A stretch of DNA of 64,000 bases from contig NZ_VDLV01000002.1 in the NCBI RefSeq assembly GCF_013608025.1, forward strand, positions 1 to 64,000, given 5' to 3'. The DNA is from Pseudomonas brassicacearum subsp. neoaurantiaca. GTDB taxonomy: Bacteria; Pseudomonadota; Gammaproteobacteria; Pseudomonadales; Pseudomonadaceae. The notes below the pieces were generated by a model that saw only the letters and a list, made by a program, of their open reading frames with translations, ran no database searches and was not told the origin of the DNA. A program made the position numbers and the translations under genes. This document shows, piece after piece, positions 16,376-25,657 of this stretch. Each line of letters begins with the position of its first letter. Position 1 is the stretch's first letter.

Positions 16376-19093
16376 ATGGGAATGGATCATCGAACGCCCT
16401 CATTGATCGTCTCCGACCCGCGTGGCTTGGCTGTCCGCTCGGTTGGCTATTGTCGCAGCCGCGTGGACGGCCCTGCTTACCCGCGTATCAACCGCAGCCT
16501 TTTTGACTTGAGTGGTCGCGCGGCGAAACATTGGGATCCGCGCTTGTGGCCCTTGCGGAAAAGTGACGACTCGACGCCTGCCAATCTCTCTCAGATTTAT
16601 TCGCTGTCCGGCGCGGTGCTGCATACGGTCAGTGTCGATGCGGGTACGCAGACCGATCTGCCGGGCCTCGCCGAGGAAGGTCTGCTGGGCTGGGACAGCC
16701 GAGGAACTCAGCGCGACATTTTCTATGACGACTCGCTGCGCCCGGTGGCGGTATTCGAGCAAGGCGACGGACAGCTGCGACGGTGTACCGAACGCATGAC
16801 ATACGGCTGTCCGGGCCAGGGCGATCAATACCACAACCAGTACGGGCAATTGATCCGCCAGGACGACACGGCGGGTACGTTGTTGCTGGCGTCGTTTGCC
16901 TTGGCCGGACAAAACCTCTCGCAAGATCGCCGTTTCATTCGCGATGCGGCGTTGCCCGATTGGCCGGAGCCAGAGGCCGATCGCGAGCTCTTGCTTGAGC
17001 CCGGCGATGGCGCCGTTTCGACGTGGCGCGTTGGGCCGCTGGGTGATGTGCTGGAACGAGTCGACGCCAGGGAAAATCGACAACGGGTGAGCCTGACGGT
17101 GGATGGGCGGCTATCTGGCAGCCAACTGCAGTTGAAGGGGCAGGTCGATTGGCAGGCGTTGGCAAGCGGCGTTCGCTACGACGCCCAAGGGCAAATCGAG
17201 CAGGAAACAGCCGGCAACGGCGTGCAGACCTCACTCACTTATGACCCGCAAGATGGACGTTTGTCGGAGCGCCAAGCCATGGGCGCCGGCCGGGTGCTTC
17301 AACACTTGCGTTATGCCTATGACCCGATGGGGAATGTGTTGGGCATCGAAGACCAGGCCCAACCGATCCGTTATTTCGCCAACCAGCGCATCGATCCGAT
17401 CAGTCGCTTTGTCTACGACAGTCTTTACCAACTGATCGAAGCCACGGGGTGGGAGGCGGGCGCCGCCAACCAGGGGCCGGACTCGGTGGGGCGCAACGAT
17501 CCGGCGGCGGTGAGCAATTATCGGCAAACCTACCGCTATGACGAGGGCGGCAATCTGCTGGCGTTGACTCACTTCGGTGCGCAAAGTCATGGTCGGGAGA
17601 TCAAAGTGGCGCGCTACAGCAATCGCTGCCTACCGTACCGCAACGGTGCGCCACCCACCGAGGAAGAAATCGCCGCCGCGTTCGATGCGCGGGGCAACTG
17701 CCTGGAATTGGACACGAGTCGGTTCCTGGCCTGGGACCTGCGCAACCAGTTGGGTTCTGTCACGCCCATCGAACGTGCCTCCGGACTCAACGATAGCGAG
17801 GCGTACGTCTATGACGGCGACGGGCAACGCGTGCGCAAGCTTCGCATGCTGTACACCGGCACCCGCACCCTGGCCGCCGAGGTGCGTTATCTGCCGGGGC
17901 TGGAACTGCGTGACGACAGCGGAACGGGCGAGGCGCTGCAGGTAATCGTTGCACAGGGCGGGCTTAGCGATGTCCGGGTGTTGCATTGGGAAAGCACGCC
18001 GCCAATCGGCGAGAACGACAGTTATCGCTACAGCGTTGCCGATCATCTGGGTTCGGTGAGCCTGGAGCTGGCCGAGGATGGGCGGATCATCAGCCGTGAG
18101 CATTTTTATCCCTTTGGTGAAACGGCTTATCTGGCTGGGGATGACGCGATTGAGGTGAGTTACAAGACGGTTCGTTATTCGGGCAAGGAGCGGGATGCGA
18201 CGGGGCTTTATTACTACGGGCTTCGTTATTACGTCCCGTGGTTGCAGCGCTGGGTGAATCCGGATCCGGCGGGGCAGGTGGATGGGTTCAATCTTTATCG
18301 GATGCTGCGCAATAACCCGATGACTTTTTTTGACGAGTACGGTGCTGACCCAGAATCGAACAGCGCGTTGACCACGGCAACCGGTATTTATCACACATAC
18401 AAACAACGCTACAGCGACACGCACAGGCAGTTGCCTTTCGAGATGATGGCTGACATCACCGATAACCAACTGAAGTTCAAAACTACGAAGGCCTCGGAGA
18501 CGACGCTTGCCAAGGTCAAGGACAAACGTTTTACGTTGAGGCATTACACGGTCGGCAGCAACAAAGGTGAAGAACCCTCTTTCAATCAAATCGCTTCCAA
18601 TTTTTCGTTGGTTCACAAAGGCGTGAAAACCCTGGGTGGCAAAGGTGGCAATACCAACGAAAAGGACTGGACTAAAGCAGGCAATAGCCCTTTTACGTTT
18701 TTCCTTCTAGCGATCAACGGCGAAGTGAATGAGCGCAGGTTTCTCCAATCGATGACCCATTTCGCGGAGTACGATCTTGAGGATGAGGCGTTGGAGGCTG
18801 CGCTGGGAAAGGGCTTTGAATCGGTAGAATTCTTTGCATCGCCTGATGTGTTGGACCCAAAGCACTCCGCAGACTTGGGTGCCGTTCCGATGGTCAAAGG
18901 TCGACTGAAAGACCTTAAGGCGTTGTTAATCGGAAACTCAGGCGTTTCGGCCGTGCAGATAGGTCGGATGCCGGCGCGCGATTTGCTTAACAAGATTGAC
19001 CTTGCATTCGGCGGCACCTTGGAAATCAAGATTCCGGGCTCGGTAAATGTCCGTGCCTGGCATAAAAAGACGCCCGCCAGGATGGCGGCGTGA
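16376..19093 (+). CDS. Rhs/TccC-like toxin-shell protein with variable C-terminal domain
   Basis: A 905-residue protein. Residues 1 to about 656 are an Rhs shell with YD-type repeats (YDPMGNVLGIEDQ, YDEGGNLLALTHF). It ends in the Rhs-associated core (SGKERDATGLYYYGLRYY, then DPAGQVDGFNLYRML and NNPMTFFDEYG). The short length, lack of N-terminal PAAR or membrane domain, and the NLYRMLRNNP sequence match TccC-type subunits of insecticidal Tc toxins and related orphan Rhs proteins. Residues 657-905 are an unrelated, less GC-rich domain that I do not recognise (FTLRHYTVGSNKGEE, SPFTFFLLAINGEV, MTHFAEYDLEDE). The ATG at 16376 is preferred; an upstream TTG at 16316 is possible. No TcA/TcB or immunity gene is adjacent. 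Confidence 0.9.
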   Translation: MGMDHRTPSLIVSDPRGLAVRSVGYCRSRVDGPAYPRINRSLFDLSGRAAKHWDPRLWPLRKSDDSTPANLSQIYSLSGAVLHTVSVDAGTQTDLPGLAEEGLLGWDSRGTQRDIFYDDSLRPVAVFEQGDGQLRRCTERMTYGCPGQGDQYHNQYGQLIRQDDTAGTLLLASFALAGQNLSQDRRFIRDAALPDWPEPEADRELLLEPGDGAVSTWRVGPLGDVLERVDARENRQRVSLTVDGRLSGSQLQLKGQVDWQALASGVRYDAQGQIEQETAGNGVQTSLTYDPQDGRLSERQAMGAGRVLQHLRYAYDPMGNVLGIEDQAQPIRYFANQRIDPISRFVYDSLYQLIEATGWEAGAANQGPDSVGRNDPAAVSNYRQTYRYDEGGNLLALTHFGAQSHGREIKVARYSNRCLPYRNGAPPTEEEIAAAFDARGNCLELDTSRFLAWDLRNQLGSVTPIERASGLNDSEAYVYDGDGQRVRKLRMLYTGTRTLAAEVRYLPGLELRDDSGTGEALQVIVAQGGLSDVRVLHWESTPPIGENDSYRYSVADHLGSVSLELAEDGRIISREHFYPFGETAYLAGDDAIEVSYKTVRYSGKERDATGLYYYGLRYYVPWLQRWVNPDPAGQVDGFNLYRMLRNNPMTFFDEYGADPESNSALTTATGIYHTYKQRYSDTHRQLPFEMMADITDNQLKFKTTKASETTLAKVKDKRFTLRHYTVGSNKGEEPSFNQIASNFSLVHKGVKTLGGKGGNTNEKDWTKAGNSPFTFFLLAINGEVNERRFLQSMTHFAEYDLEDEALEAALGKGFESVEFFASPDVLDPKHSADLGAVPMVKGRLKDLKALLIGNSGVSAVQIGRMPARDLLNKIDLAFGGTLEIKIPGSVNVRAWHKKTPARMAA

Positions 19094-19099
19094 ACCATG

Positions 19100-19162
19100 A
19101 AAAAAGCCCCCACCCAGCCCACTGCGGATAGGGGACGCAGTGGGCTGGATGAGGGCTTCTTG
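19100..19162. terminator. bidirectional terminator between rhs and algA
   Basis: A long stem (AAGCCC..CAGCCCACTGCG pairing with CGCAGTGGGCTG..GGGCTT) with A- and T-rich flanks. It lies between the convergent rhs gene and the 3' end of the alginate operon and probably stops both. Confidence 0.85.
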
Positions 19163-19187
19163 TTCGACTGATCGTTGCTGCTGATCG

Positions 19188-20639
19188 TTACTGCGCGATG
19201 GTCTTCACCGACACGCCGCGTTCGATCGGGGTGGAGCGACCGTAGATATCCTCGAAGCGCTCGATATCGTCTTCGCCCAGGTAGCTGCCGGACTGCACTT
19301 CGATGATTTCCAGCGGGATCTTGCCCGGGTTGCGCAGGCGGTGGACCGACGCGATCGGGATGTAGGTCGACTGGTTTTCGGTGAGCAGGAACACGTTCTC
19401 GTCGCAGGTCACCTCGGCGGTGCCGCTGACGACGATCCAGTGTTCGGCGCGGTGGTGGTGCATCTGCAGCGACAGGCACGCGCCCGGCTTGACCGAGATG
19501 TGCTTGACCTGGAAACGACCGCCCATGTCCACCGAGTCATAGGAACCCCACGGACGATAGACCTCGCAGTGGTTCTGGGTTTCGGTGCGGCCCTGGGCGT
19601 TGAGGGTGTTGACCAGCTGCTTGACGCCTTGGACCTTGTCCTTGTGGGCGATCATCATGGCGTCCTTGGTCTCGACCACGACGATGTTGTCCAGGCCAAT
19701 CACCGATACCAGCTTGCCGTTGCCGTGGATCATGCAGTTGCGGCTGTCCTGGATCACGACGTCGCCCTTGGTGACGTTGCCGTTGGTGTCCTTGGCATTG
19801 ACTTCCCACAGCGATGCCCAGCAACCGACGTCGCTCCAGCCAGCCGACAGCGGCACTACGCAGGCGCGCTGGGTTTTTTCCATCACGGCGTAGTCGATGG
19901 AGTTGTCCGGGCAGCAGGCGAAAGTGGCTTCGTCGAAGGTGATGGTGTCGTTGGTCTGCTCGCTGCGCTCAAGGGTCAGCAGGCAGGTGTCGTAGATGTC
20001 CGGATCGTGCTTTTTCAGCTCTTCGAGGAAGCGGCTGGCGCGGAACAGGAACATGCCGCTGTTCCAGAAGTAACCGCCGGCTTCGACGAACTCGGTGGCG
20101 CGCTTGACGTCGGGTTTCTCGACGAAGTGCGACACGCGGCTCACGCCTTCAGGCAGCAGGGCGTCGTTGGTCGACTTGATGTAGCCGTAGCCGGTTTCCG
20201 GCTTGGTGGCCGGTACGCCGAACAGCACCATTTCGCCACGCTCGGCGGCCACGGTGGCCAGGGCCAATGCGCGTTGCAGGGCTTTCTGATCTTCGATGAC
20301 GTGGTCGGCTGGCAGTACCAGCATCAGCTCGTCGCGGCCTTCATTGACCAGCATCATCGCGGTCAGGGCCACGGCCGGCGCAGTGTTGCGACCGAACGGT
20401 TCCATCAGGATGCGCTGGGCTTCCAGGTTCTGGGCGGACAGCTGCTCGTTGACGATGAAGCGGTGCTCTTTGTTGCAGACGACGATCGGCGTGTCCATGC
20501 CTTCGAACACCAGGCGCTCGAGGGTCTGTTGGAACAGGGTGTGTTCGCCGGTCAGGGCCAGGAACTGTTTAGGGAATTGCTTGCGCGAAAGCGGCCAAAG
20601 ACGTGAGCCACTACCACCTGACAAGATCACCGGAATCAT
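19188..20639 (-). CDS. algA: AlgA, mannose-1-phosphate guanylyltransferase / mannose-6-phosphate isomerase
   Basis: Bifunctional cytosolic enzyme that makes mannose-6-phosphate from fructose-6-phosphate and GDP-mannose from mannose-1-phosphate, the first and third steps to alginate. The 483-residue protein has the nucleotidyltransferase signature GGSGSRLWPLSRKQFPKQF at residues 7-25 and a C-terminal cupin isomerase domain with metal ligands in LQMHHHRAEHW. The ATG at 20639 has AAGGAG at good spacing. It is the last gene of the alginate operon, separated from algF by about 215 bases holding a REP-like pair. Confidence 0.98.
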   Translation of the reverse strand: MIPVILSGGSGSRLWPLSRKQFPKQFLALTGEHTLFQQTLERLVFEGMDTPIVVCNKEHRFIVNEQLSAQNLEAQRILMEPFGRNTAPAVALTAMMLVNEGRDELMLVLPADHVIEDQKALQRALALATVAAERGEMVLFGVPATKPETGYGYIKSTNDALLPEGVSRVSHFVEKPDVKRATEFVEAGGYFWNSGMFLFRASRFLEELKKHDPDIYDTCLLTLERSEQTNDTITFDEATFACCPDNSIDYAVMEKTQRACVVPLSAGWSDVGCWASLWEVNAKDTNGNVTKGDVVIQDSRNCMIHGNGKLVSVIGLDNIVVVETKDAMMIAHKDKVQGVKQLVNTLNAQGRTETQNHCEVYRPWGSYDSVDMGGRFQVKHISVKPGACLSLQMHHHRAEHWIVVSGTAEVTCDENVFLLTENQSTYIPIASVHRLRNPGKIPLEIIEVQSGSYLGEDDIERFEDIYGRSTPIERGVSVKTIAQ

Positions 20640-20739
20640 GTTTGTTACTCCTTTGAAGCGAAATGGTTTTAGAGCTACTGCGTTCTGTCGTTTCACTCTC
20701 TTGTTTTTGTTCCGTGCCCGAAGGACGCCTGTGTCCAGT

Positions 20740-20827
20740 GTGGGAGCGAGCCTGCTCGCGATGACTGAGTGTCAGTCGACATCGATATTGGATGTCAGAT
20801 CGCATTCGCGAGCAGGCTCGCTCCCAC
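20740..20827. repeat. REP-like repeat pair, family B, in algF-algA gap
   Basis: Arms GTGGGAGCGAGCCTGCTCGC and GCGAGCAGGCTCGCTCCCAC (CCTG/CAGG variant). It lies inside the alginate transcript. Confidence 0.93.
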
Positions 20828-20854
20828 AGGTAAGGCGTCAGTCAGGAAAACTCA

Positions 20855-21520
20855 TCAGCGGGTCGACACAGGGCGCTTGACCCACACTGGCGACAGGCTG
20901 CTGCCCGAGCCGGTGACATACAGCACGGCCGCTTCGCCGCGTTCCAGAGCCACGGGCTTGAGGTCGCCGACTTTCTTGTCGCCTTCGAACAGGGCCAGGC
21001 TGACTTTCACCGGGTTGATTTCACGCTCGCCACGGCTCTTGGCCGCTACGTTCGGAACCACTTCGGTCTTGCCGTCGGCAGTCTTGAGGGTCAGTGCCTT
21101 GTCGCTGAGGTTCTGTACGCGTACCAGGGATTTCTGCTTGTTCTTGAACGGTGGTTCTTCGATCAGTTGTGGCTGGCCGCTGGCGTTGTTGACCAGGGTG
21201 TAATAGTGATCGGAAGCCAGTTTAACCGGTACGGTCTGGCTGCCTACCTTGGCGCTGTAGTCGCCGCCAGGCATGAAGCTGAAGTCGCTGCTGGCCAACG
21301 GGGCCACGTCGCTGATGTTGGTGCTGCCGACGGTGGCGCTGACTTCCGCGTTGCTGGCGTTGTAGACCCGCACGAAGCTCGAACCTTTTGGCGCGACCGG
21401 GCCGTACAGGGCCGAGTCACCGGCGAAGGCGGACAGGGAAAGGGCACTCATGCTGGCGACCAGGGCAACGGCCTTGAAGGAGCGAGCAGCGAGACGGCGA
21501 GGAGTAGTGTTGAAAGTCAT
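20855..21520 (-). CDS. algF: AlgF, alginate O-acetylation protein
   Basis: Periplasmic protein required for alginate acetylation with AlgI and AlgJ; it is thought to relay acyl groups or scaffold the complex. At 221 residues it has a signal peptide ending near AFAG (residues 31-34) and a two-domain beta-rich mature part with repeated short hydrophobic strands (SFVRVYNASNAEVSATVG; KSLVRVQNLSDKALTLK). The start has GAGAGGT upstream. It sits 14 bases after algJ. Confidence 0.97.
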   Translation of the reverse strand: MTFNTTPRRLAARSFKAVALVASMSALSLSAFAGDSALYGPVAPKGSSFVRVYNASNAEVSATVGSTNISDVAPLASSDFSFMPGGDYSAKVGSQTVPVKLASDHYYTLVNNASGQPQLIEEPPFKNKQKSLVRVQNLSDKALTLKTADGKTEVVPNVAAKSRGEREINPVKVSLALFEGDKKVGDLKPVALERGEAAVLYVTGSGSSLSPVWVKRPVSTR

Positions 21521-21534
21521 GGTGGACCTCTCTT

Positions 21535-22710
21535 TCAGTTTTGCGCCCGGTCGGGCGTCTCGGATTGTGTGTTAGCAGCTACGTTCTGTTGGCGGGCGCC
21601 GGCCTGCTTGAGCTCGGCGACCCACTGCGGATCGGCGTCGCCGATCTCGTTGTTCACGGGCAGATAACGTTCAGGGAACTCCCAGATCAGCACCTGTGGC
21701 GGGCTGTTCTTGAAGGCGTCGCTCTTGAGGTAGCTGAGCATCGGCAGAATCGGGCCGTGGCCGTCTTCGGCATAGTTGACGACGTCGCTGTGCAGGGCTT
21801 GCTTGAGTGCACCGACGAAGTTCCAGTTGGGGTTGGCGCTGTAGCTGGTGCCGATCAGGGCCACGGGCACCTGGGCATCGGCGAACAGCGCGTCGTCGCC
21901 AGCCGGCTGGTCATCGGCTTCGCGGGTGTTGCGCTTGACCAATGGCTCCTGGGCCGGCATCAGGTTTTCGAACAGGGGATCGAGCGGCAGGAACTGACGC
22001 AGGTCGCCCTTGTGGATGATCTTCTCCGCAGGCTCGGTGACGAAACGCTGTGGTTCGCCGTTCAGTGGTGTGCGTTCGGCAATGGCCTTGGCCAGATGTT
22101 CCGCAGCAATTTGTGCGCCTTCAGGTGTCCAGTGGGTGTCGGTACGCAGGAACACTTGCTGGCCGCTCTGCTTGGCCTGTTGCAGCGGGCCGAGCAGGTC
22201 AGGGGCGATGATCTTGTCCGTCGCCACGCGGGCATGGAAATCCTGGTACAGGTTGGCGTGGATGCTCGACGGCTTCACTTCACCCAGGTGCTCGGGATAC
22301 AGGCGCGCCTTGGCCGGCACAATCGCCATGACCAGGGTGATGCCTTGTTCCTTGAGCTTCTGGCGCACGCCTTCGATCAGCGCGTAGTTGCCTTGCAGGT
22401 TCTGGTCTTCGTTGACGATCGGGTTGAACTCTTCGTCGCTGTACAGCCACTGGTCGCGGCCAAGGACCACGCCTTTGCGGCCTTCGTTGAACAGCTTGTA
22501 GTCCAGCGCCGCCCAGATGTTGGTGCCCAGGCGCTTGATCGGGAACTCGTCGTCGTAGTGCGTTTCCACGGCCTTGGTCCAGCGACCGTTGAGCACGGTC
22601 GCATCGGGGTTGGTGCTGAAGCCGAAAAAGCTGCGCATCGACCAAATACCCAGTGCTGTCAAAATCAGCATGAACAGCACGACGTAGAAGATGCGTAATG
22701 AGCGGGTCAT
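21535..22710 (-). CDS. algJ: AlgJ, alginate O-acetyltransferase-like protein
   Basis: Membrane-anchored periplasmic SGNH-type protein of the acetylation machinery, 391 residues. It has one N-terminal membrane segment at about 9-25. The catalytic Asp and His are visible in RTDTHWTPEG (Asp191, His193) and the Ser in LIGTSYSAN (Ser289), each one residue beyond the Pseudomonas aeruginosa positions. The ATG at 22710 has GAGGGAT upstream and lies 11 bases after the algI stop. Confidence 0.97.
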   Translation of the reverse strand: MTRSLRIFYVVLFMLILTALGIWSMRSFFGFSTNPDATVLNGRWTKAVETHYDDEFPIKRLGTNIWAALDYKLFNEGRKGVVLGRDQWLYSDEEFNPIVNEDQNLQGNYALIEGVRQKLKEQGITLVMAIVPAKARLYPEHLGEVKPSSIHANLYQDFHARVATDKIIAPDLLGPLQQAKQSGQQVFLRTDTHWTPEGAQIAAEHLAKAIAERTPLNGEPQRFVTEPAEKIIHKGDLRQFLPLDPLFENLMPAQEPLVKRNTREADDQPAGDDALFADAQVPVALIGTSYSANPNWNFVGALKQALHSDVVNYAEDGHGPILPMLSYLKSDAFKNSPPQVLIWEFPERYLPVNNEIGDADPQWVAELKQAGARQQNVAANTQSETPDRAQN

Positions 22711-22721
22711 GTCCGGATCCC

Positions 22722-24287
22722 TCAGAACTGGAAGTAAAGGAACGGCGAGAAACTCTGCGCCGACAGTTTCAGAATCGAGGCGATGAACAACAGCAATACC
22801 AGGGCGCGCATCACGTAGCGCGACCAGTCCACGGTCCAGTAGGTCGGTTGCACCTGGGCCTCGACGCCGACGGTGTAGCCAGGTTCGTGGATGGTCGACG
22901 GGTTGTCGCCCGGAACGGCCTTGATCATCCCTGGTTGCGCGGTGGCCGGGCCGTTGGCTTCGGTGTTCACCTCAGGCTTGGTCTTGACTGGCGGACGGTT
23001 GGTGTAGAAGTCGCGCAGACCAAAGAAGGCGAGGGTGATGTAGGCCACCACCAGCGTTGCGATCTGCAAGCCGGTGAGGTTGGCGCGGGTCAGTTCCGAC
23101 AGCGACCAGTCGCCGAAGCTGAACATGGCGCCGTACATGCGAGCGGCCACGTGCAGGTTCTCGGCACGGAAGATCACCCAGCCCATCACCACCAGCAGGA
23201 AGGTCAGTGCCCAGCGGATCGGATTGATGCTGCGCGGCGTGGTGTTGATGCCCACCGCTTTTTCGATGGCCAGCCAGATACCGTGCCAGGCACCCCAGAT
23301 GATGTAGGTGAAGTTCGCGCCGTGCCACAGACCACCGAGCAGCATGGTCAGGAACAGGTTGCGATAGGTCATCAGCGTGCCTTTGCGGTTACCGCCCAGG
23401 GTGATGTAGAGGTAGTCGCGCAGCCAGGTCGACAGGCTGATGTGCCAGCGGCGCCAGAACTCGGTGATCGACTGGCTGATGTAGGGCTGCTTGAAGTTTT
23501 CCATGAAGCGGAAACCCATCATCAGGCCCAGGCCGATGGCCATGTCGCTGTAGCCGGAGAAGTCGAAGTACAGCTGCGCGGTGTACGCCAGGGCGCCGAG
23601 CCAGGCATCGCCGGTGGTCGGGTTCTGCAGGGCGAAGCAATGGTCGGCTACCACCGCCAGGGTGTCGGCGATGAAGACTTTCTTGATGAAGCCCTGCATG
23701 AAGCGGGTGCAGCCTTCGGAGAACTTGTCCAGCGTGTGGGTGCGGTTGTTGAACTGGTCGGCCAGGTCACGGAAACGCAGTACGGGACCGGCGATCAGGT
23801 GCGGGAAGATCGCCACGAACGCTGCGAAGTCGATCAGGTTGCGGGTGGCCGGGGTATCACCGCGATACACGTCGATGATGTAGCTGATGGACTCGAAGAT
23901 GTAGAACGAGATACCGATCGGCAATAGCACGTGGGTCAGGATGAACGGCTCGAGACCGAAGCTGGTCATGATCGCGTTGAGGCTGTCCACGCCGAAGTTG
24001 GCGTACTTGAAGTAGCCCAGGATGCACAAGTCCACGGCCACGCCGAGCAGCAACCAGCGCTGGGCCGGTTTGGTGCGCACACCGGCGGCACCGACTTTCA
24101 GGCCGATCCAGTAGTTCCACAGGGTGACTGCGGCGAAGAGGGCGAGGAAGTCCACCCGCCACCAGGCATAGAACACGTAGCTGGCGATGAGCAGCAGCAG
24201 GTTGCGATAGCGTTGCCCGCTCAGGTAGTACAAGCCGAGAAAGATCGGCAAGAACAGGAACAGGAACACATTGGATGAAAATACCAT
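22722..24287 (-). CDS. algI: AlgI, MBOAT family alginate O-acetyltransferase
   Basis: Polytopic inner-membrane protein that moves acetyl groups to the periplasm for alginate acetylation. The 521-residue protein has many membrane spans, and the MBOAT catalytic His is in GGLWHGANF at His322, the same position as in Pseudomonas aeruginosa. I chose the ATG at 24287, preceded by AAGGAGAG; the in-frame TTG eight codons earlier is unlikely. It is separated from algL by 222 bases, far more than the other gaps, holding a REP-like pair and G-rich tracts. Confidence 0.97.
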   Translation of the reverse strand: MVFSSNVFLFLFLPIFLGLYYLSGQRYRNLLLLIASYVFYAWWRVDFLALFAAVTLWNYWIGLKVGAAGVRTKPAQRWLLLGVAVDLCILGYFKYANFGVDSLNAIMTSFGLEPFILTHVLLPIGISFYIFESISYIIDVYRGDTPATRNLIDFAAFVAIFPHLIAGPVLRFRDLADQFNNRTHTLDKFSEGCTRFMQGFIKKVFIADTLAVVADHCFALQNPTTGDAWLGALAYTAQLYFDFSGYSDMAIGLGLMMGFRFMENFKQPYISQSITEFWRRWHISLSTWLRDYLYITLGGNRKGTLMTYRNLFLTMLLGGLWHGANFTYIIWGAWHGIWLAIEKAVGINTTPRSINPIRWALTFLLVVMGWVIFRAENLHVAARMYGAMFSFGDWSLSELTRANLTGLQIATLVVAYITLAFFGLRDFYTNRPPVKTKPEVNTEANGPATAQPGMIKAVPGDNPSTIHEPGYTVGVEAQVQPTYWTVDWSRYVMRALVLLLFIASILKLSAQSFSPFLYFQF

Positions 24288-24327
24288 CCCGATCTCTCCT
24301 TGTTGAATCAACAGTCAAGGGCCAGAG

Positions 24328-24360
24328 CCCCCCCAAACCCCCCCATGAAAACCGGGGGGT
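24328..24360 (-). promoter_or_regulatory. G-tract and alternative hairpin in the algI leader
   Basis: On the mRNA (minus) strand two runs of seven G are separated by TTT (24328-24344), enough for a four-tract quadruplex. ACCCCCC at 24354-24360 can instead pair with the nearer G run to make a hairpin. The structure is about 40-70 bases before the algI start. Confidence 0.5.
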
Positions 24361-24390
24361 CATTGCATTTGAAACAGACCACTTTCCCTT

Positions 24391-24478
24391 GTGGGAGGGA
24401 GCTTGCTCGCGATAGCAGTGGATCAGCTTGCATCGCAGTTGCATGTGCCGCCGTCATCGCGAGCAAGCTCGCTCCCAC
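24391..24478. repeat. REP-like repeat pair, family B, in algL-algI gap
   Basis: Arms GTGGGAGGGAGCTTGCTCGC and GCGAGCAAGCTCGCTCCCAC. The left arm has GGGAG where others have GCGAG. It lies inside the alginate transcript. Confidence 0.92.
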
Positions 24479-24509
24479 AGGGGTTCCCTGTCAGGCAGGG
24501 AGAACGGTG

Positions 24510-25646
24510 TCAGCTTCCTTTCTCGCCTTTCTCCCGCGAAGGGTCATACACCCGGGTCAAGTCGCCGCCGAGGCGGAAGGTCTTGAACGGCTGCATTTCG
24601 TGCTTGCGTTCCAGCACATCCTCGGAGCAGGTGTAGAGGCTGCAGAACGGTTCGAGCCAGGCGAATTTCGAATCGATCTTCAGATCCTTCATGTCCTGTT
24701 CTTCGCCGTTCTTCTCTTCGAAGATGTCCGGGTCTTTCACCCCGGCCAGCACTCGGTCACCCAGTCGCTTGAGGGCGCCGTTGTTTTCCTGGCGCAGGTC
24801 CACGCCATTGACCTGGGCGAAGCTGGCGATCATCGCCAGCGGCGGCAGGGCGTAGTTGTGGTAGGACAGGGCGCGTTGCTTGCGCTTGAGTTCGTTGGGC
24901 AGGTAACCCTCGGAATCGACCTGGTTGACGCCGACCTTGTATTCCTTGACGGCCCAGTCGAACAGATCGCGACGGTTGGTCGCCACGGACGTCGCCATCA
25001 CCGACCAGGCGGCCCAGTACGAGTGGTTGTTGGTCTTGTCCAGCGGCAGGTTGTCCCAGTCGCTGACCACCTGATCGGCCATCTTGCTGAACCAGGCTTC
25101 GATCAATTGGGCCTGGTCTTGATGGTTCGCCAGTGGACGCGACTCGGAGAACTTCAGGCGTACATAGGCCGAAGCCATGCTGCCCAAGGCCCATTTGCGC
25201 ATGGACTTGCCGGTGTGGTTGAAGTCCTTGGACATCAACGCATCGGCCTTGGCCCAGGCGGTCAGCCAGTTCAGCGTGCATTCCAGTTGCTCGGGACGAC
25301 CGTCGCGCATGAATTGCATGACTTGCTTGCTGACGCCGCGCTCGATCTTGGTGATGTCGGCGGTGCTATCACGGAAGGCTTTTTCCGATTGCACGTTCAG
25401 CGTTGCGCGAGCCTTGTCGGAGCCTTCGTACTTGCTGCGAAACTGCAACGAGCCGGTATACGGCGTCGGCACAGCGTCGCAGCCCTGGCCGCCATTGCCT
25501 TCCTTGACCTTTTCGATCGGTGCGAAGTAGCCCTGTGGCGGGCGCAGTGGCGCGGCGGCCTGCGTGGCCCCGGCGAACATCGCCAGGGTCAGCAGTGACG
25601 GCGCCAGGAGCGTTTTCAACGTTCGGGTGCGCATGGTTCTGGTCAT
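24510..25646 (-). CDS. algL: AlgL, alginate lyase
   Basis: Periplasmic lyase that clears misdirected alginate during secretion. The mature protein is an alpha-barrel; the catalytic motif NNHSYW lies near residues 206-211. The signal peptide is [19 protein letters not shown] with cleavage near TQAAA. I chose the ATG at 25646 because GAGGTC is seven bases upstream, giving 378 residues. An ATG at 25661 overlapping the algX stop and another at 25634 are alternatives. Downstream is the long algL-algI gap. Confidence 0.97.
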   Translation of the reverse strand: MTRTMRTRTLKTLLAPSLLTLAMFAGATQAAAPLRPPQGYFAPIEKVKEGNGGQGCDAVPTPYTGSLQFRSKYEGSDKARATLNVQSEKAFRDSTADITKIERGVSKQVMQFMRDGRPEQLECTLNWLTAWAKADALMSKDFNHTGKSMRKWALGSMASAYVRLKFSESRPLANHQDQAQLIEAWFSKMADQVVSDWDNLPLDKTNNHSYWAAWSVMATSVATNRRDLFDWAVKEYKVGVNQVDSEGYLPNELKRKQRALSYHNYALPPLAMIASFAQVNGVDLRQENNGALKRLGDRVLAGVKDPDIFEEKNGEEQDMKDLKIDSKFAWLEPFCSLYTCSEDVLERKHEMQPFKTFRLGGDLTRVYDPSREKGEKGS

Positions 25647-25657
25647 GAGACGAGACC

